This document shows positions 45,077 to 55,763 of a stretch of 64,000 nucleotides of DNA, in pieces. The translations under genes and the position numbers were made by a program. The notes under the pieces were generated by a model, which saw only the letters and a program-made list of their open reading frames with translations, did no database searches and had not been told where the DNA came from. This DNA comes from Halisarca cf. caerulea (Eukaryota > Porifera > Demospongiae > Chondrillida > Halisarcidae), in contig CAUJGJ010000243.1 of NCBI GenBank assembly GCA_963170055.1, positions 68,501 to 132,500 of the forward strand, given 5' to 3'. Numbering within the stretch: the stretch's first letter is position 1; the number at the start of each line of letters is the position of its first letter.

Positions 45077-46543
45077 CACAGGGTACGTATTTATAACTGT
45101 CCATGCAGGACTAAAATGCAAAAATGGCCGTCTTGAAATAGCTTCACGAATTATCAATTGTTTCTACTTTGTTGACAAGATTTTCACCCAGTTCTCCTTA
45201 CTGGACGAAAGCTGTATATATTCCGTACGTGCATGTCTATTATCTGAAGGAAGATAGTGAGCTGGGAATACATTGCAATTTCAGACAAACTTCGCCTCGG
45301 TTGTACCTATAGATCCCTCTCAATTCACATGAAACAACACGAAAAGACCGAACAAGTGGTGAGCTATCCAAAAATCATTTCGGGCTATAGGTTTTAATCT
45401 TCCGTAAGAAAGTTATAACCGAAAAACCTGTTTTTTCACCCTTCAAACAGCCAAAAATTAACATAAATGGTCCACACATGTGGGACATGTCCAGATTTGT
45501 TATGATAGCGTTCCTTAGTTTGCATAGCGAGGAATTTGTTATTATTCGGCACCGATAAAATATTAGTCATGCGTTTATCTTGTGGTTGAGGCTGTTATTC
45601 GGGCGTATACGAGTGCTGAGCCAAGGTACAGTGATGTTGTCTTCCATGTCATCACAGAATTATCACATGTTGGCATGTGACTCCACCAAATCGTGTTTAG
45701 AAATTTAGTTTTCTGCTAGCGACGGTTTGTTAGAGCCAACTGTGAGCTTTTTGCGCTATACAACTTTTCCATATTGGGTACGTATTTGAAATTTTTGCTC
45801 CAGTCCTGAGTTATATATAGGCACTTCAATGTTGCCATTTTAGGGCTGTTTCCACTGATCTTGGCTTTCAAGAGGATTGGCAAAATACCCAGCATGGAAA
45901 TTAAAGTTAGCAAATACTTCGCTAGAGCGATTTATGAGAAAACATGTCTTACAAAGCATTCCACCAGTTATCACCCTGAGCATTTCGTTCCTGAATAGTG
46001 GTCGGGAAAACCGTTCTAGCTGCTTCAGCATTCATATGAGACGCTCGGAACGGTAACATTTGAGAAGTTCACATGTCTGCCTACTAGTATAGACTTATCT
46101 TGATACTCTAAAGCTTCTACAAGTCGAGAGCAGAAGTTGTAAAAAAGACCAAAATTTTCACACCTCCTGATTAGCGCGGACATGTCCCACATGTGCAATT
46201 GGGAGAAACTGCTTGATTGTAGCACTATGCCCGGAACGATTGTCACAAACCGACACATCTTAAGATTCCATCAAAGTTGGATTTGGTGAGATTCAAAGGC
46301 ATCTAGAGGTCTAACCAGGCAACTTTATCTTCGCCCTCAACAAAAGTGCTATTTTCGTAACGTTTCATGGATACGTAGGCATAGTGTCACAAAAGTCGCC
46401 TTCTTCCCCCATTCTGTTGATGTGTGAATTTTCGTACGTCATCTGAAAGACGCATTAAAAACAGCTGCTATTTGCCAGATGACGTTAAAAACAAGTACCG
46501 CCCACAATTGGGACAAGCAACAGAGGGTTAAAAACACCCTGTG
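45077..46543. mobile_element. CACAGGG-family MITE with nested 45477-46193 MITE
   Basis: CACAGGG and CCCTGTG bound 1,467 bp. Removing the CATGTGGGACATG MITE (45477-46193) leaves about 750 bp, the size of the 22634-23392 relative, which is uninterrupted at the matching site (GGTCCAATTGCG at about 23037). A CA dinucleotide appears duplicated around the nested copy. Confidence 0.85.
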
Positions 46544-46937
46544 CAGATGGAATAGTATTGTTTGTGGTGATTCCAGAACCAGCCTGGGCAGAGTGGTTTC
46601 TTCTAGACAGCTGGGTGTTCTGGGTAATTTTTTTTGACTACAGCTAGTTTCATCATAATATTATTAGTGATATGTATTATTATAATAGCATATATTATTA
46701 TATATTTCTATCCCAGTTTGTGAAAGATCAAAGCAAAAATTGGGCATGTGTGGTAGTTATCACCCACTGTATAATAACTACCATGCAGGCGGTAATAGAG
46801 TAATATTGGTGTTAGAGAAATCAAGTATTGCCAATTACACAGGGCATAATAACGCTTTGGAATTTATCACCTTTTATGTTTACATAAGGACCAATTAATC
46901 AAATACGTATATAGCATCACAAACGTCATTAGCTAGA

Positions 46938-48180
46938 GAGTAAAAAATATAAGTTTGCCTGCACGGAAATTTGCCCACGTTTATCTCTGAAAAGCGTGAT
47001 CGAGTTCAAGTTAGACTAGGCTCAAACATCGGCCTTCTAGAGTATGACTACCAACTATAGTTCGAGCCTTCTGAAGTGAAGAACAGTTGAGAAAGCGATA
47101 TTTAACATGTGCGGGTGAATGTATAGACGTTCGCTCGGCTATCATGGAAGTTCAGTCACGGCCTCAGAACACTGCGAAGAGCCGAGCCACAGACTTGCAA
47201 GTGATATATATTATAGGGCAACTCTTCATCTTTCACACTTGCAAGTTTGGTTCACAATCTCTCGCAGGTATAACATGTGCATAATCTGTAAACAGAGGGG
47301 TACAAAAGAAATTCATTCAAAATTTACACGTTTAACTGATGTACATGCGTTAGTCACGTGAATGTTTATGAAGTCGGCTTGAAATATAGGCCTTCTCTTT
47401 CTCAAACCGAAGTAAATTGTATCGAATATCGCAATAGTCTGCACATTTCGTGTTTTCAAAACGTTCTAATAGTTATTCGCTCGTGCTAGAAGTAATATCA
47501 ATGTCACCGATCGTTACCATTGCTTGGTGACGTCATCATATCATGTGACCGCCTTGTGACAAACGGCGAGAGACTTTCGCAACAAGTGAATTTCTTTCAA
47601 AAACACGGTTATCTAAACGGTTGTGTAGAGGAGCCATGTCACGGGAGTTTGATCACGATAGGTAAAACTAAAATTTCACTGCTGTCGATTTTCATAGCAT
47701 ACTCCATTCCCGACATGTGCACAAGTTTGTGGTTTTACTCTGTGTCAAAAACAACATTTTGATGCACATCTCAGGAATGAAAGAGAATGGGTAAGTTCGA
47801 CCACGGTGAAAATTTAGATATTGATGTTAGAAAGGGCTTGACAAAGTATGGCTGTTCTAAATGATGGTTTACATGACCGGGTTTTGCGCTAAAGTTATTA
47901 TTAAGGTCCGAATCTGTGGTTGTTTTTTCGACATTGCGAAGTATTAACAACAGAGTTAAGTGAACTGTTGTAGCATTAGATAGTCATATTGATGTTTTGT
48001 ATGCCTTTTGTATGTCATAAGTGCACTGAACGCAAGGAAGTGGGGGCTGATTTCAGCCAACTTCAGGGCGGCCATTTTGGTAGCGGTGAACATGTGCACA
48101 TGTCACAGCTGAACTGTTCCTAGAGGAATCCGTCAACGTCCAAAGAGGCGTTATGGAAGTTCGTCCGTCATAAAAATGTA
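46938..48180. repeat. Left arm of a long-distance inverted repeat (partner 55397-55763)
   Basis: 46938-47262 plus 48112-48180 are the inverse of 55397-55763; blocks such as GAAAGCGATATTTAACATGTG and TCCGTCAACGTCCAAAG are shared. The arm is split by the 47263-48111 MITE. Together the arms enclose the minus-strand DDE/C48 locus. Confidence 0.8.
47263..48111. mobile_element. MITE with CGCAGGT..ACATGTGCA ends, 849 bp
   Basis: The left end CGCAGGTATAACATGTGCA and right end TGCACATGTCACAGCTG are diverged inverted repeats. The partner arm at 55440 shows the uninterrupted sequence. A relative is at 53229-54541. Confidence 0.75.
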
Positions 48181-48239
48181 CCAAAAGACGCAACTGTCCC
48201 TGTGAGGTGGAATGGCCTATGATTTGGGTCATATATACG

Positions 48240-48944
48240 CATGTGAGACATGTCCAAATTTGTTATGATAGCGCCCCTCAGTTTGCATAGTGATAAAATG
48301 TGGGTTTTTGGCACCTATAAGTTATTAGTCATGCATTTATCCTGTGATTCAAGCTGTTATTCGGGCGTACACGAATGTCGAATCCACGTTTAGTGACGTT
48401 TTCTGTCATCACAGTTGTTCTGTCACATGTTGGCTTGTGACCTAACTGGATGTTCTCCAGAATTATAGTTTTTGGCTGGGTGCTATGCGAGGGAACAAGC
48501 TGGACACAGTTTCTTGATGCTAACGTCGAGCTATTTATAGAAAACAACTTTTCCATGTGGGGGCAAGAGGATTTTTGTTCCTGCCCGAAGTTATTGGAGC
48601 TTGAATTTTTGGCTTTCAGGGCCAATTTCGCAGATCTCGGCTTCGGAGAGGAATTGTCAATGCCCCACATGGAAAAGTTAGTAAATGTATTGCTATTGCT
48701 ATTAATGTGAGAAAATAGTCTTAGAAGCGTTTCTCCATGTAGCACCCAAAGCGTTTCGGTTTTTAGTAGGGCTTAGAAAAACCTCACTAATTCCTTAAAT
48801 TTGCGAAAAAGACAAGCCTCTGAAAAGGGAAATTATGGAAAAGTTTATGGGTATACCTACTCGTTAAGCCTTCGTTGAGAACCGAAGTTGTAAAAAAGAC
48901 CGAAATTTTTACACCTCCGAATTAGCGTGGACATGTCCCACATG
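48240..48944 (+). mobile_element. MITE, copy of the 32260-32986 family
   Basis: CATGTGAGACATGTCC at the left and GGACATGTCCCACATG at the right; 705 bp, non-coding. Confidence 0.85.
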
Positions 48945-49567
48945 CTTATGAGCTTCTCGGTTACCAGCTGCATGGGTTATATACCCAAGAATTATCTCAG
49001 ACTGGTGTTCTGTGAAGTGCATGAGTGTTTTATATTTGAAGGGGATGTTGCAATCATTATGTATGCAGGCATATAAAGTGCTATAGCCTAATTATAATTA
49101 TGCGGATTTCGACAGCATACTAGGTGACAGTGACATTAATCACCACCATAATATACTGAGGAAAACTAAGAAATAAACACCCTGATTGATCATGCTCAAG
49201 GGATCATTAATTGTTGCTGCTATGGGCAGACAGTGTGTGAAAAAACTTGCAGGGAACCCACTGTAATGCTGCACAGAGAATAAATAAGAAGGTATATAGT
49301 GCTGGATCAGCCTAATTAAGAGTCAAGATTTATAGTCTTGTAAAGCATTGTCAAAGTGTAACACAAAGTATAAAAGCTCAGAGATTGGGAATCAGCAATG
49401 AATGTCTTTAAACTTTTAAGACTAAGCTAACTCAACTTATAAAGCAACACAAAATGAGCGCTAAGCAAAGAAAAAGTTATTAATAATCAATTCTGGCTGC
49501 AGTACTACAGTAACTTCAGAGTATGGTGCTTCTTGGCAGGAAATTTGGGCTGGAATTCCACAGGTTT
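48945..49567. other. Non-coding stretch downstream of the C48/PHD gene
   Basis: No gene recognised on either strand. Confidence 0.5.
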
Positions 49568-50154
49568 CTAGAGAGGGCTTGGCACCTTTGCACCTACACA
49601 GTAGCAGCAGCTCCACTTCACCTTTTTCATGTCCTTCCCCTTTGTTCTGACCTCTGTGCATGCCTTGTGGACGTACCACTGCAAGCATCTGCTGCACTGA
49701 ATCATGCTGGTGTCGTAATACTCTGGCATATGGCAATAGCAATAGATACTGATGTAAAAGTCTTCGCTATCTGCTGCTGGCCTTCTGCAGGCTTTCTTTA
49801 GTTGTGGGAAAGGTGTTGGTTTTCCACCTTCACAGCACTTCCTCAGGTGGGTGTTCATTTTGCTCTGATCATAATTGGATTTAGTTGGATCTATTCCATG
49901 ATAGATGTCGGTGGCAAGGCCATGCACAGCAAAGTGACCACAGTCTGATGTACCCGCTTGCTGTTGTTGGACTGGTGGTCGTTTTACTTTGACACTGGAA
50001 TCACTTAATTTTCTAAAGATACAACAAATTTGAAATTCAACAGTTTGCTCCAAATCCGTTCCCCATAGACTGTCAAACAGCAGAACCTCAATTGATTTCT
50101 CTTTCAAGACGTCAACACTTGAAACTGCCACACAAACCCTGTGTTCTGAATTTC
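49568..50154 (-). CDS. Ulp1/C48-type cysteine protease with C-terminal PHD finger (last exon)
   Basis: On the minus strand an acceptor CTCTTGTAG leads into NSEHRVCVAV, which continues ILHTG of the previous exon; together these match the usual I-L-H-T-G-N-x-H of transposon-associated Ulp1-like proteases. The catalytic set is visible: His in SEHRVCV, Asp in LLFDSLWG, Gln region QQQQAGTSD and Cys in SDCGHFA. The usual Trp after the His is Arg. The last ~55 residues form a PHD finger: YCYC, CSRC, WYVHKAC, CCYC (C4HC3). Such proteins act on ubiquitin-like modifiers and read histone tails. This exon is uninterrupted, but the exon before it is broken, so the whole is probably inactive. Confidence 0.8.
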
Positions 50155-50330
50155 CTACAAGAGTGTTTATAATTATATATTTTGAATCTGATATTATAAT
50201 CAGTACTTGTACAGTATATATGTAACTGTATTGTGTCACTGAATGGAAACATACATGAATTCAATTACATAAATATTTTACTAAATTTTACATAATATAA
50301 TTATATTAAACATTGGCGCACGTGACAAAC

Positions 50331-50590
50331 CTGTGTGCAAGATCTGTACTGCATCATCATCTACTGAATTTATTTCACTGAACATAAGCAGGGTACCCAA
50401 ATTGACATCCTTTGGAACTACTCTAGTAGCAATTTCTGCGCAGCATTCATCAGAGTATCTGTGAGCTTAGCACCACTTTGTAGCCCTGTCAAATCTGAAC
50501 TAGGTAGTTTCAACTTTTCCAGCCACCATTTTGGCTTCACAGATGGTGGAGTATTCTGTGCTTCATCAACAAGTATGGCTTCCATGTCTA
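50331..50590 (-). pseudogene. Upstream exon of the C48/PHD gene, frame-broken
   Basis: The acceptor is TTGTCTTCAG; the donor is CACAG before GTTTGT. The first part reads DMEAILVDEAQN...PKWWLEKLKL and SGAKLTDTLMNAAQKLLLE, then a TAG (50418-50420). The conserved end, MFSEINSVDDDAVQILHTG, is in another frame, so at least one frameshift separates the two halves. L-T-D-x-L-x-N-A-A-Q-x-L-L followed by A-V-Q-I-L-H-T-G is typical of Ulp1-like proteins linked to DNA transposons. Confidence 0.7.
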
Positions 50591-50749
50591 CTGAAGACAA
50601 AATTTAAGGTATAAATTAATGTACCGATAGATGTACTTTACATGCATTGCATGCATGTACTAAAATCTAAGATCATTTGTTGTTAGTGCCATATGTATAC
50701 GTAGTGTAATATTATTATATGCATACATGGAGTCGGGTGTAGCTCATGC

Positions 50750-52958
50750 AGTGTAGTATCTATAATATGTGCAAATTAAGACAATTATTAAATGTCTTGC
50801 GTTTCTTTGCTTTAGCTGTCTGCCTGGTATTGCCTTTCTTCTTGTGGCATTCTTTGGCAACTCTCTTCTCTTCCTGCAAGACTGGCAATTCTCTTCTCTT
50901 TTTGCAAACGTTCTCTGGCAATCCTTTTCTCTTCCTTTGCTCTCTCTTTTTCTGCTTTGGCTAGCCATTTTTGGTTGAGTGCCCTCAAATTCTCCTCATG
51001 CACTTGTGGCAATGAGACCAGACAACTTTTCCTTATTTGATGGTAACGTGCTTGGCAGGATTGGCTTAACGAGTATGCTACTAATGGTGGATTGCTGTCG
51101 GCTTGTGTGGATATAGGTGCAATCAACTTTTCTATCTTCCAATGCTTTAGGTTCAGGTGGAGTGTGATCTGCCTGGCCATACAGGGGAATGTATGTAAGC
51201 CCTGTGCTCTCCATCATTGTTTCCGGCTTGCTCATGGCCTTGACTTGGGTAGATTCTGATAATATTGCGGCTGGATTGAAGGGATACAAGCCCGTGACCT
51301 TGTAGCCACTGGTGATGTTAGAAAGTGCCATGCTTTTACACCATGCTTCTCCGAACATGCACTTTGTTGAAATCTGTCATCATAAGAACTCTGTGAGGAT
51401 TTTTGACCTGGAAATTGTGGCAGGATTCCCTCCATGCTGTTTTCAAGGGTGAAAAGCAGGATCTGTCTAGGGGCTGAAGGAGGTGGGTGGTGTTGGGTGG
51501 TAAGGCACATAGTATACAACCTGCTTCAAACATGTTCTGAAGTAAATGTGAAAATTCTGATTTGGCTTGTAGCCAAAATTGCTAAGTTTCATACTGTTTT
51601 CATAACAAATCTGCAGGGATTATTGTAAACAAGCATATTGTTATGCAAAACAGTCTTGTTTTTAGCGAGGTATGTTGAAAACCAAAAGAAAGTTATCAAA
51701 ACTTTGCAAATGTTGGGCCAACAACAATTTCCATTTTAGCTTGTTTTCTTACAAGTGCATGATAGTTCACAGGTTATTGCCCTATCACCAGCAAACTCAA
51801 ACAGGAATTCACAAATTTGTGATTTTCAGTTTTCACAAATTTGTGATTTAGCAATTTGGGCTGCTGATTATTATCACAAATTTGTGAAAAAGTCACTGTT
51901 TGTTGTTTGTGGTTGCATGTTTTTGGTCAAGAACATTAATTTTTTGGTGAGTTTAAATCAGAATATTCACGTTTACTTCAGAACATGTTTTCAGCAGCCA
52001 TAGCAATGGTTGAAGGGTCAAAGTGCGACGCATGTCCATCCATAAGCAGAATAATCAGACAGTCCTTATGGGCATACTGGAGGAAGTGCTTTATGAACCA
52101 CTCTGAGAACAATTCTCTGTTCATCCAACCTGTATCTGAAAATGCATACGTGGTCCCAGGAACTTCTCCTGCAGCAAGCTGCTCAGTGATTGGTCGTTTC
52201 TTCATGACAATCATTGGTGGAAGAGCTGTCCCAGTGGCACTTGTACAGGTTAGGACTGTGATTTGCTGCTTAGAATTGCCATTCACTCATGGTGGATTTT
52301 TAGATCCTACCTGACTTACCACTTTATGACATGGCGGATTAAGAGGAAGGCCTGTTTCATCACAGTTGTACATTCTTGAGGGTTTATCCATAATATCGTA
52401 GTGCCGCATACATTCCTCTAGCATGCAGAAGTATCACTCAATTACTTCTACATCTGTGGCTTTGGCCCTAGCCATTGATAATGGTACAGCTGATTTCAAG
52501 GTAATGTATAGTGCTTGTGCCGCTTCCGAAAGCTTTCACACCACCCATAGGTGACTCTGTGATTCATACCTTTTGCTTCAATTATTGCTTGCACTTTGCT
52601 TAGCACTTGCTTCTTAGTGTGTGGGTAGCTAATCTTCGCCACTTCAATAAGAAATGTAGCTAATTCTGTTTCTTCATCCTCTGTTAGCAAAGGTGCACCA
52701 GAGCGAGATGACGGATGAACCAACCAGATAAATAATCTCTAAGAGTGGATCTGGGTACACTGTAGCACTCTGCTGCTTTTCTCACAGACATTCCCTTCTG
52801 CTCTTCTTCAATAGCCTCAGACATGGCATCCATACTCCATACCTTGTATTCTGGTGGTCTGTTGGGAGGTTCTGAATCATTTGTGATTGGTGTACTGCTA
52901 GCAGAAGTAGCTGAGGATATGACTCTTGACTTCAGTGATGGCAGAGGGAGCATAATAC
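50750..52958 (-). pseudogene. Pogo-like DDE transposase-type gene body, decayed
   Basis: From right to left: a psq-type HTH (DAMSEAIEEEQKGMSVRKAA), a CENP-B-type domain (PLLTEDEETELATFLIEVAK), the first Asp in YNCDETGLPLNP (about 52360), the second in IILLMDGHASHF (about 52040), the third in HLLQPLDRSCF (about 51490), then YKVTGLYPFNPAAIL and a Lys/Glu/Arg-rich coiled coil. Breaks: a 1-bp deletion near 52735, a frame change near 52500, in-frame TGA near 52438 and at 52287-52289, and a MITE insertion at 51537-51981. The exon begins at an acceptor (ATGCAG) at 52958 and continues in phase from 55114. Confidence 0.82.
51537..51981. mobile_element. hAT-type MITE inserted in the DDE body, 445 bp
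   Basis: The ends CTGAAGTAAATGTGAAAATT and AATATTCACGTTTACTTCAG are inverted repeats. The 8-bp duplication AACATGTT flanks it (51529-51536 and 51982-51989). Removing the MITE and one duplication restores the DDE frame locally. Inside, TCACAAATTTGTGA occurs three times between about 51810 and 51890. Confidence 0.92.
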
Positions 52959-53228
52959 CTGCATACTGAATATAATTACAATAACCACAATTGATTAAAG
53001 CCCGCATATTAATGCAGCAATTAATTTGTAACATTGTCAATATCATGCTCAGCTAGTAAGTATACATAATGATCACCTTCAGTGAGAAGTATTAATATAA
53101 TATGCTACCATGCATACATATATATATATATGTTCATGGTATATATTAATAATAATTATATGTTTAAATGTGGTGGAAAATACAAAAATTGCAAATTGCA
53201 AGCAGACAATAAAATTGTGCACATACAC

Positions 53229-54541
53229 CGCAGGTGTGACATGTGCACTTTGCGGAAGTTGAGGGGCGTTTTGTGGCTTACGAGGAATTTAATACAATGC
53301 TCACACCGAATACAGAGATTGCGCATGCAAGTCATGTGTTCCTCCGAATCTACGAAAGTATTCCAAACAGGTTATTTTTTATACCCTTCAATTATTTTTT
53401 AAGGACTTGCCAGAATGTCTGGACTTTTCACTGTTTTCATAACATTCTCAGGAAATTTGTAAACAAAGCTTGTTATGATGGCAGTTTGAGCTAATTTTAT
53501 TGGATACCTCCAGAATTTGAACTCAGAATGGCCTAAATCTCAGGGGAACCAAAACATGTTGATGCATAAAGTGACCCATTTCAGCTGCAATTTATCTTTT
53601 GAAGTTGCAATAACAAATCCCAACCCTGAAATATGGCTTATTGGGATAAATAATTGCCATTGGTTCAGTGGTAGAGTCAACAAGTTTGTGAACTCTAGCT
53701 GGTAAGGTTCACAAATTTGTTGACTTTACTCTGTTTTGCATTCAAAACAGCTGTATTTCAGGGGACCTTAAAAAATAATTGAAGGGTTTAAAAAATAACA
53801 TGTTTCCAAGAGAATTTGTGGTAGTTTCAACGAATATAGGCTGATAAGTGAGGTTTACCGATCGTTATAAACTGAAAACAGCTACAAAAGAGGAACGAAA
53901 CACGATCTGCTACACTCGACTAAATCTTCTTCGAGGCTCCCGTAATGCTAACGGCATATTTATCACGTGAAACTTTGTGACAATGGCCAAGGAGACGGTG
54001 TTCACCAAAGGCTGAACTTCTTTCGAAAAGGCGGTCATGTAAATGTGTGTGTAGCGAAGCCTTGTTTCGGAATGGGGTTTACCAATGACAAAGGTAAATT
54101 CTTACCGTTGGAGAATTTTGATCAAGTCCTCCATTCCCGACATGTGCACGGTTTTGTGATTAGATTTGTGGACGAAAACAACATTTTGGTGCACATCTTG
54201 CAAACGAAGAGGATTAAGAAAATTCTCCAACGGTGAAAATTTAGATATTCATGTTAGAAGTCTTCGGATTCCGTATGACTCCCTTAAACGAGCATTTACA
54301 TGACCGCCTTTTACACTGAAACTTTTTTTATAGGTCCGAATTAACTATTGTTTTTCTAGTTTTACGAAGACAAGATATACAATTATACCGAGAAATGTAA
54401 CATTTAATAGTTGTAATGATGTTTGATATCCTCCTCAGGACTCGTAACGTAATAGAACAGAAGAAAAAAGGGGGGTGATTTCAGCCGACTTTTGGGGCGC
54501 CATTTTGTTCACACCTCACATGTGCACATGTCACACCTGCG
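53229..54541. mobile_element. MITE with CGCAGGTGTGACATGTGCA ends, 1,313 bp
   Basis: The left end CGCAGGTGTGACATGTGCA is perfectly repeated in inverse at 54523-54541. It includes a stretch related to 47520-47830 (both with CCATTCCCGACATGTGCAC and GGTGAAAATTTAGATATT). It lies between the first two coding exons of the minus-strand gene and its DDE body. No convincing ORF. Confidence 0.85.
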
Positions 54542-54599
54542 ACTGAAAACAATAAGCAAAATGATAATTATAATTATAGCTAATAGTATATATTACAGC

Positions 54600-54773
54600 C
54601 AGTGAAACCTATTTTTTCCGCCGCATTTGGGAATGTCAGTTTTAAGGTGGATTAGCGGGGTTGGCGGATTAACGAGGTTTGAACACAGTACATGCATGTA
54701 ATTGTTTTTGGAAAATAGGGTGGATTAACGGGTTGGGCAGATTATAGGCAGGCGGATTATAGAGGTTTCACTG
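54600..54773. mobile_element. Small Tigger-like MITE, 174 bp
   Basis: CAGTGAAACCTATTTTTTCC and the inverse of CAGTGAAACCTCTATAATCC bound it; internal GGATTA(A/G)CG repeats. No TA duplication is visible. Confidence 0.7.
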
Positions 54774-55113
54774 CATTATAATATTGCACCATGATTTAAC
54801 ATCTGCATGCACCACACATGCAATGACGGGCATTTCAACTTCTATCTGCATGGAGTATGCATGGTAGACCATAATGATTAGTAAATTATGAAATGCACTA
54901 AACCTATATGATTTCAGATTAGTATGGGAACAATATTTCCTTTAAAATAGCTTGATGATTGCCATACCATTAATGCAAGTCTTAGATCAAATTCAGAATC
55001 TAAATAATTTAATACAATAAAATGACAGTGGTGTGACATGGCAGTGATATAGAATCTGTATAATGTATCTCACCACAAAAAGAAATTAATGTGTTTAATT
55101 ATAAGAATCTTAC

Positions 55114-55194
55114 CTTCAAATCTTTCTAAAGCATTCGCTGCATCCGCGCATTCTTCAAACCATGCATGTGAATTTCCCGCCAGCTTTTGGATCA
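55114..55194 (-). CDS. Second exon of the minus-strand DDE/C48 gene
   Basis: It encodes VIQKLAGNSHAWFEECADAA...ERFEG with an acceptor GTATCAAG and donor GTAAGA. It needs two bases in and leaves one, exactly matching the exon at 58433 upstream and the acceptor at 52958 downstream. No domain recognised. The phase chain is the main support. Confidence 0.55.
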
Positions 55195-55396
55195 CTTGAT
55201 ACAGAAATTATGCAATCGACAGCATGATTTCTTTTGTCTTACGTCAGTATAACAAAGAGAGCCGACTACACCTTTAAATTTTGTAAGTACAAAAAGGGTT
55301 TTGCCTCTGTATCCTTCATAATCCTCTATATTCTACCTTCTACAGCAATTATAAATGACTGTTGATCTTTTGACACATTCTTATGATGAGCGAACT

Positions 55397-55763
55397 TCCG
55401 CAACGCCCCTTTGGACGTTGACGGATTCCTCTAGGAACAGAGATTGTGAGCCAAACTTACAATTGTGAAAGATGAAGAATTGCTCTCTACTATATTATCT
55501 CTTGCAAGTCTGTGGTTCGGCTCTTCGCGGTGTTCCTAGGCCATGACTGAACTTCCATGACAGCCGGGCGAACGTCTATACATTCGCCCACACATGTTAA
55601 ATATCGCTTTCTCAACTGTTCTTCACTTCAGAAGGCTCGAACTATAGTTGGTAGTCTAGAAGGCCGATGTTTGAGCCTAGTCTAACTTGAACTCGATCAC
55701 GCTTTTTAGATATAAACGAAGGCAAATTTCTGTGCGGGTGAACTTATTAAATTTTTTACTATA
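55397..55763. repeat. Right arm of the long-distance inverted repeat
   Basis: Inverse of 46938-47262 plus 48112-48180; it shows that sequence without the MITE insertion. It lies in the first intron of the minus-strand gene. Confidence 0.8.
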
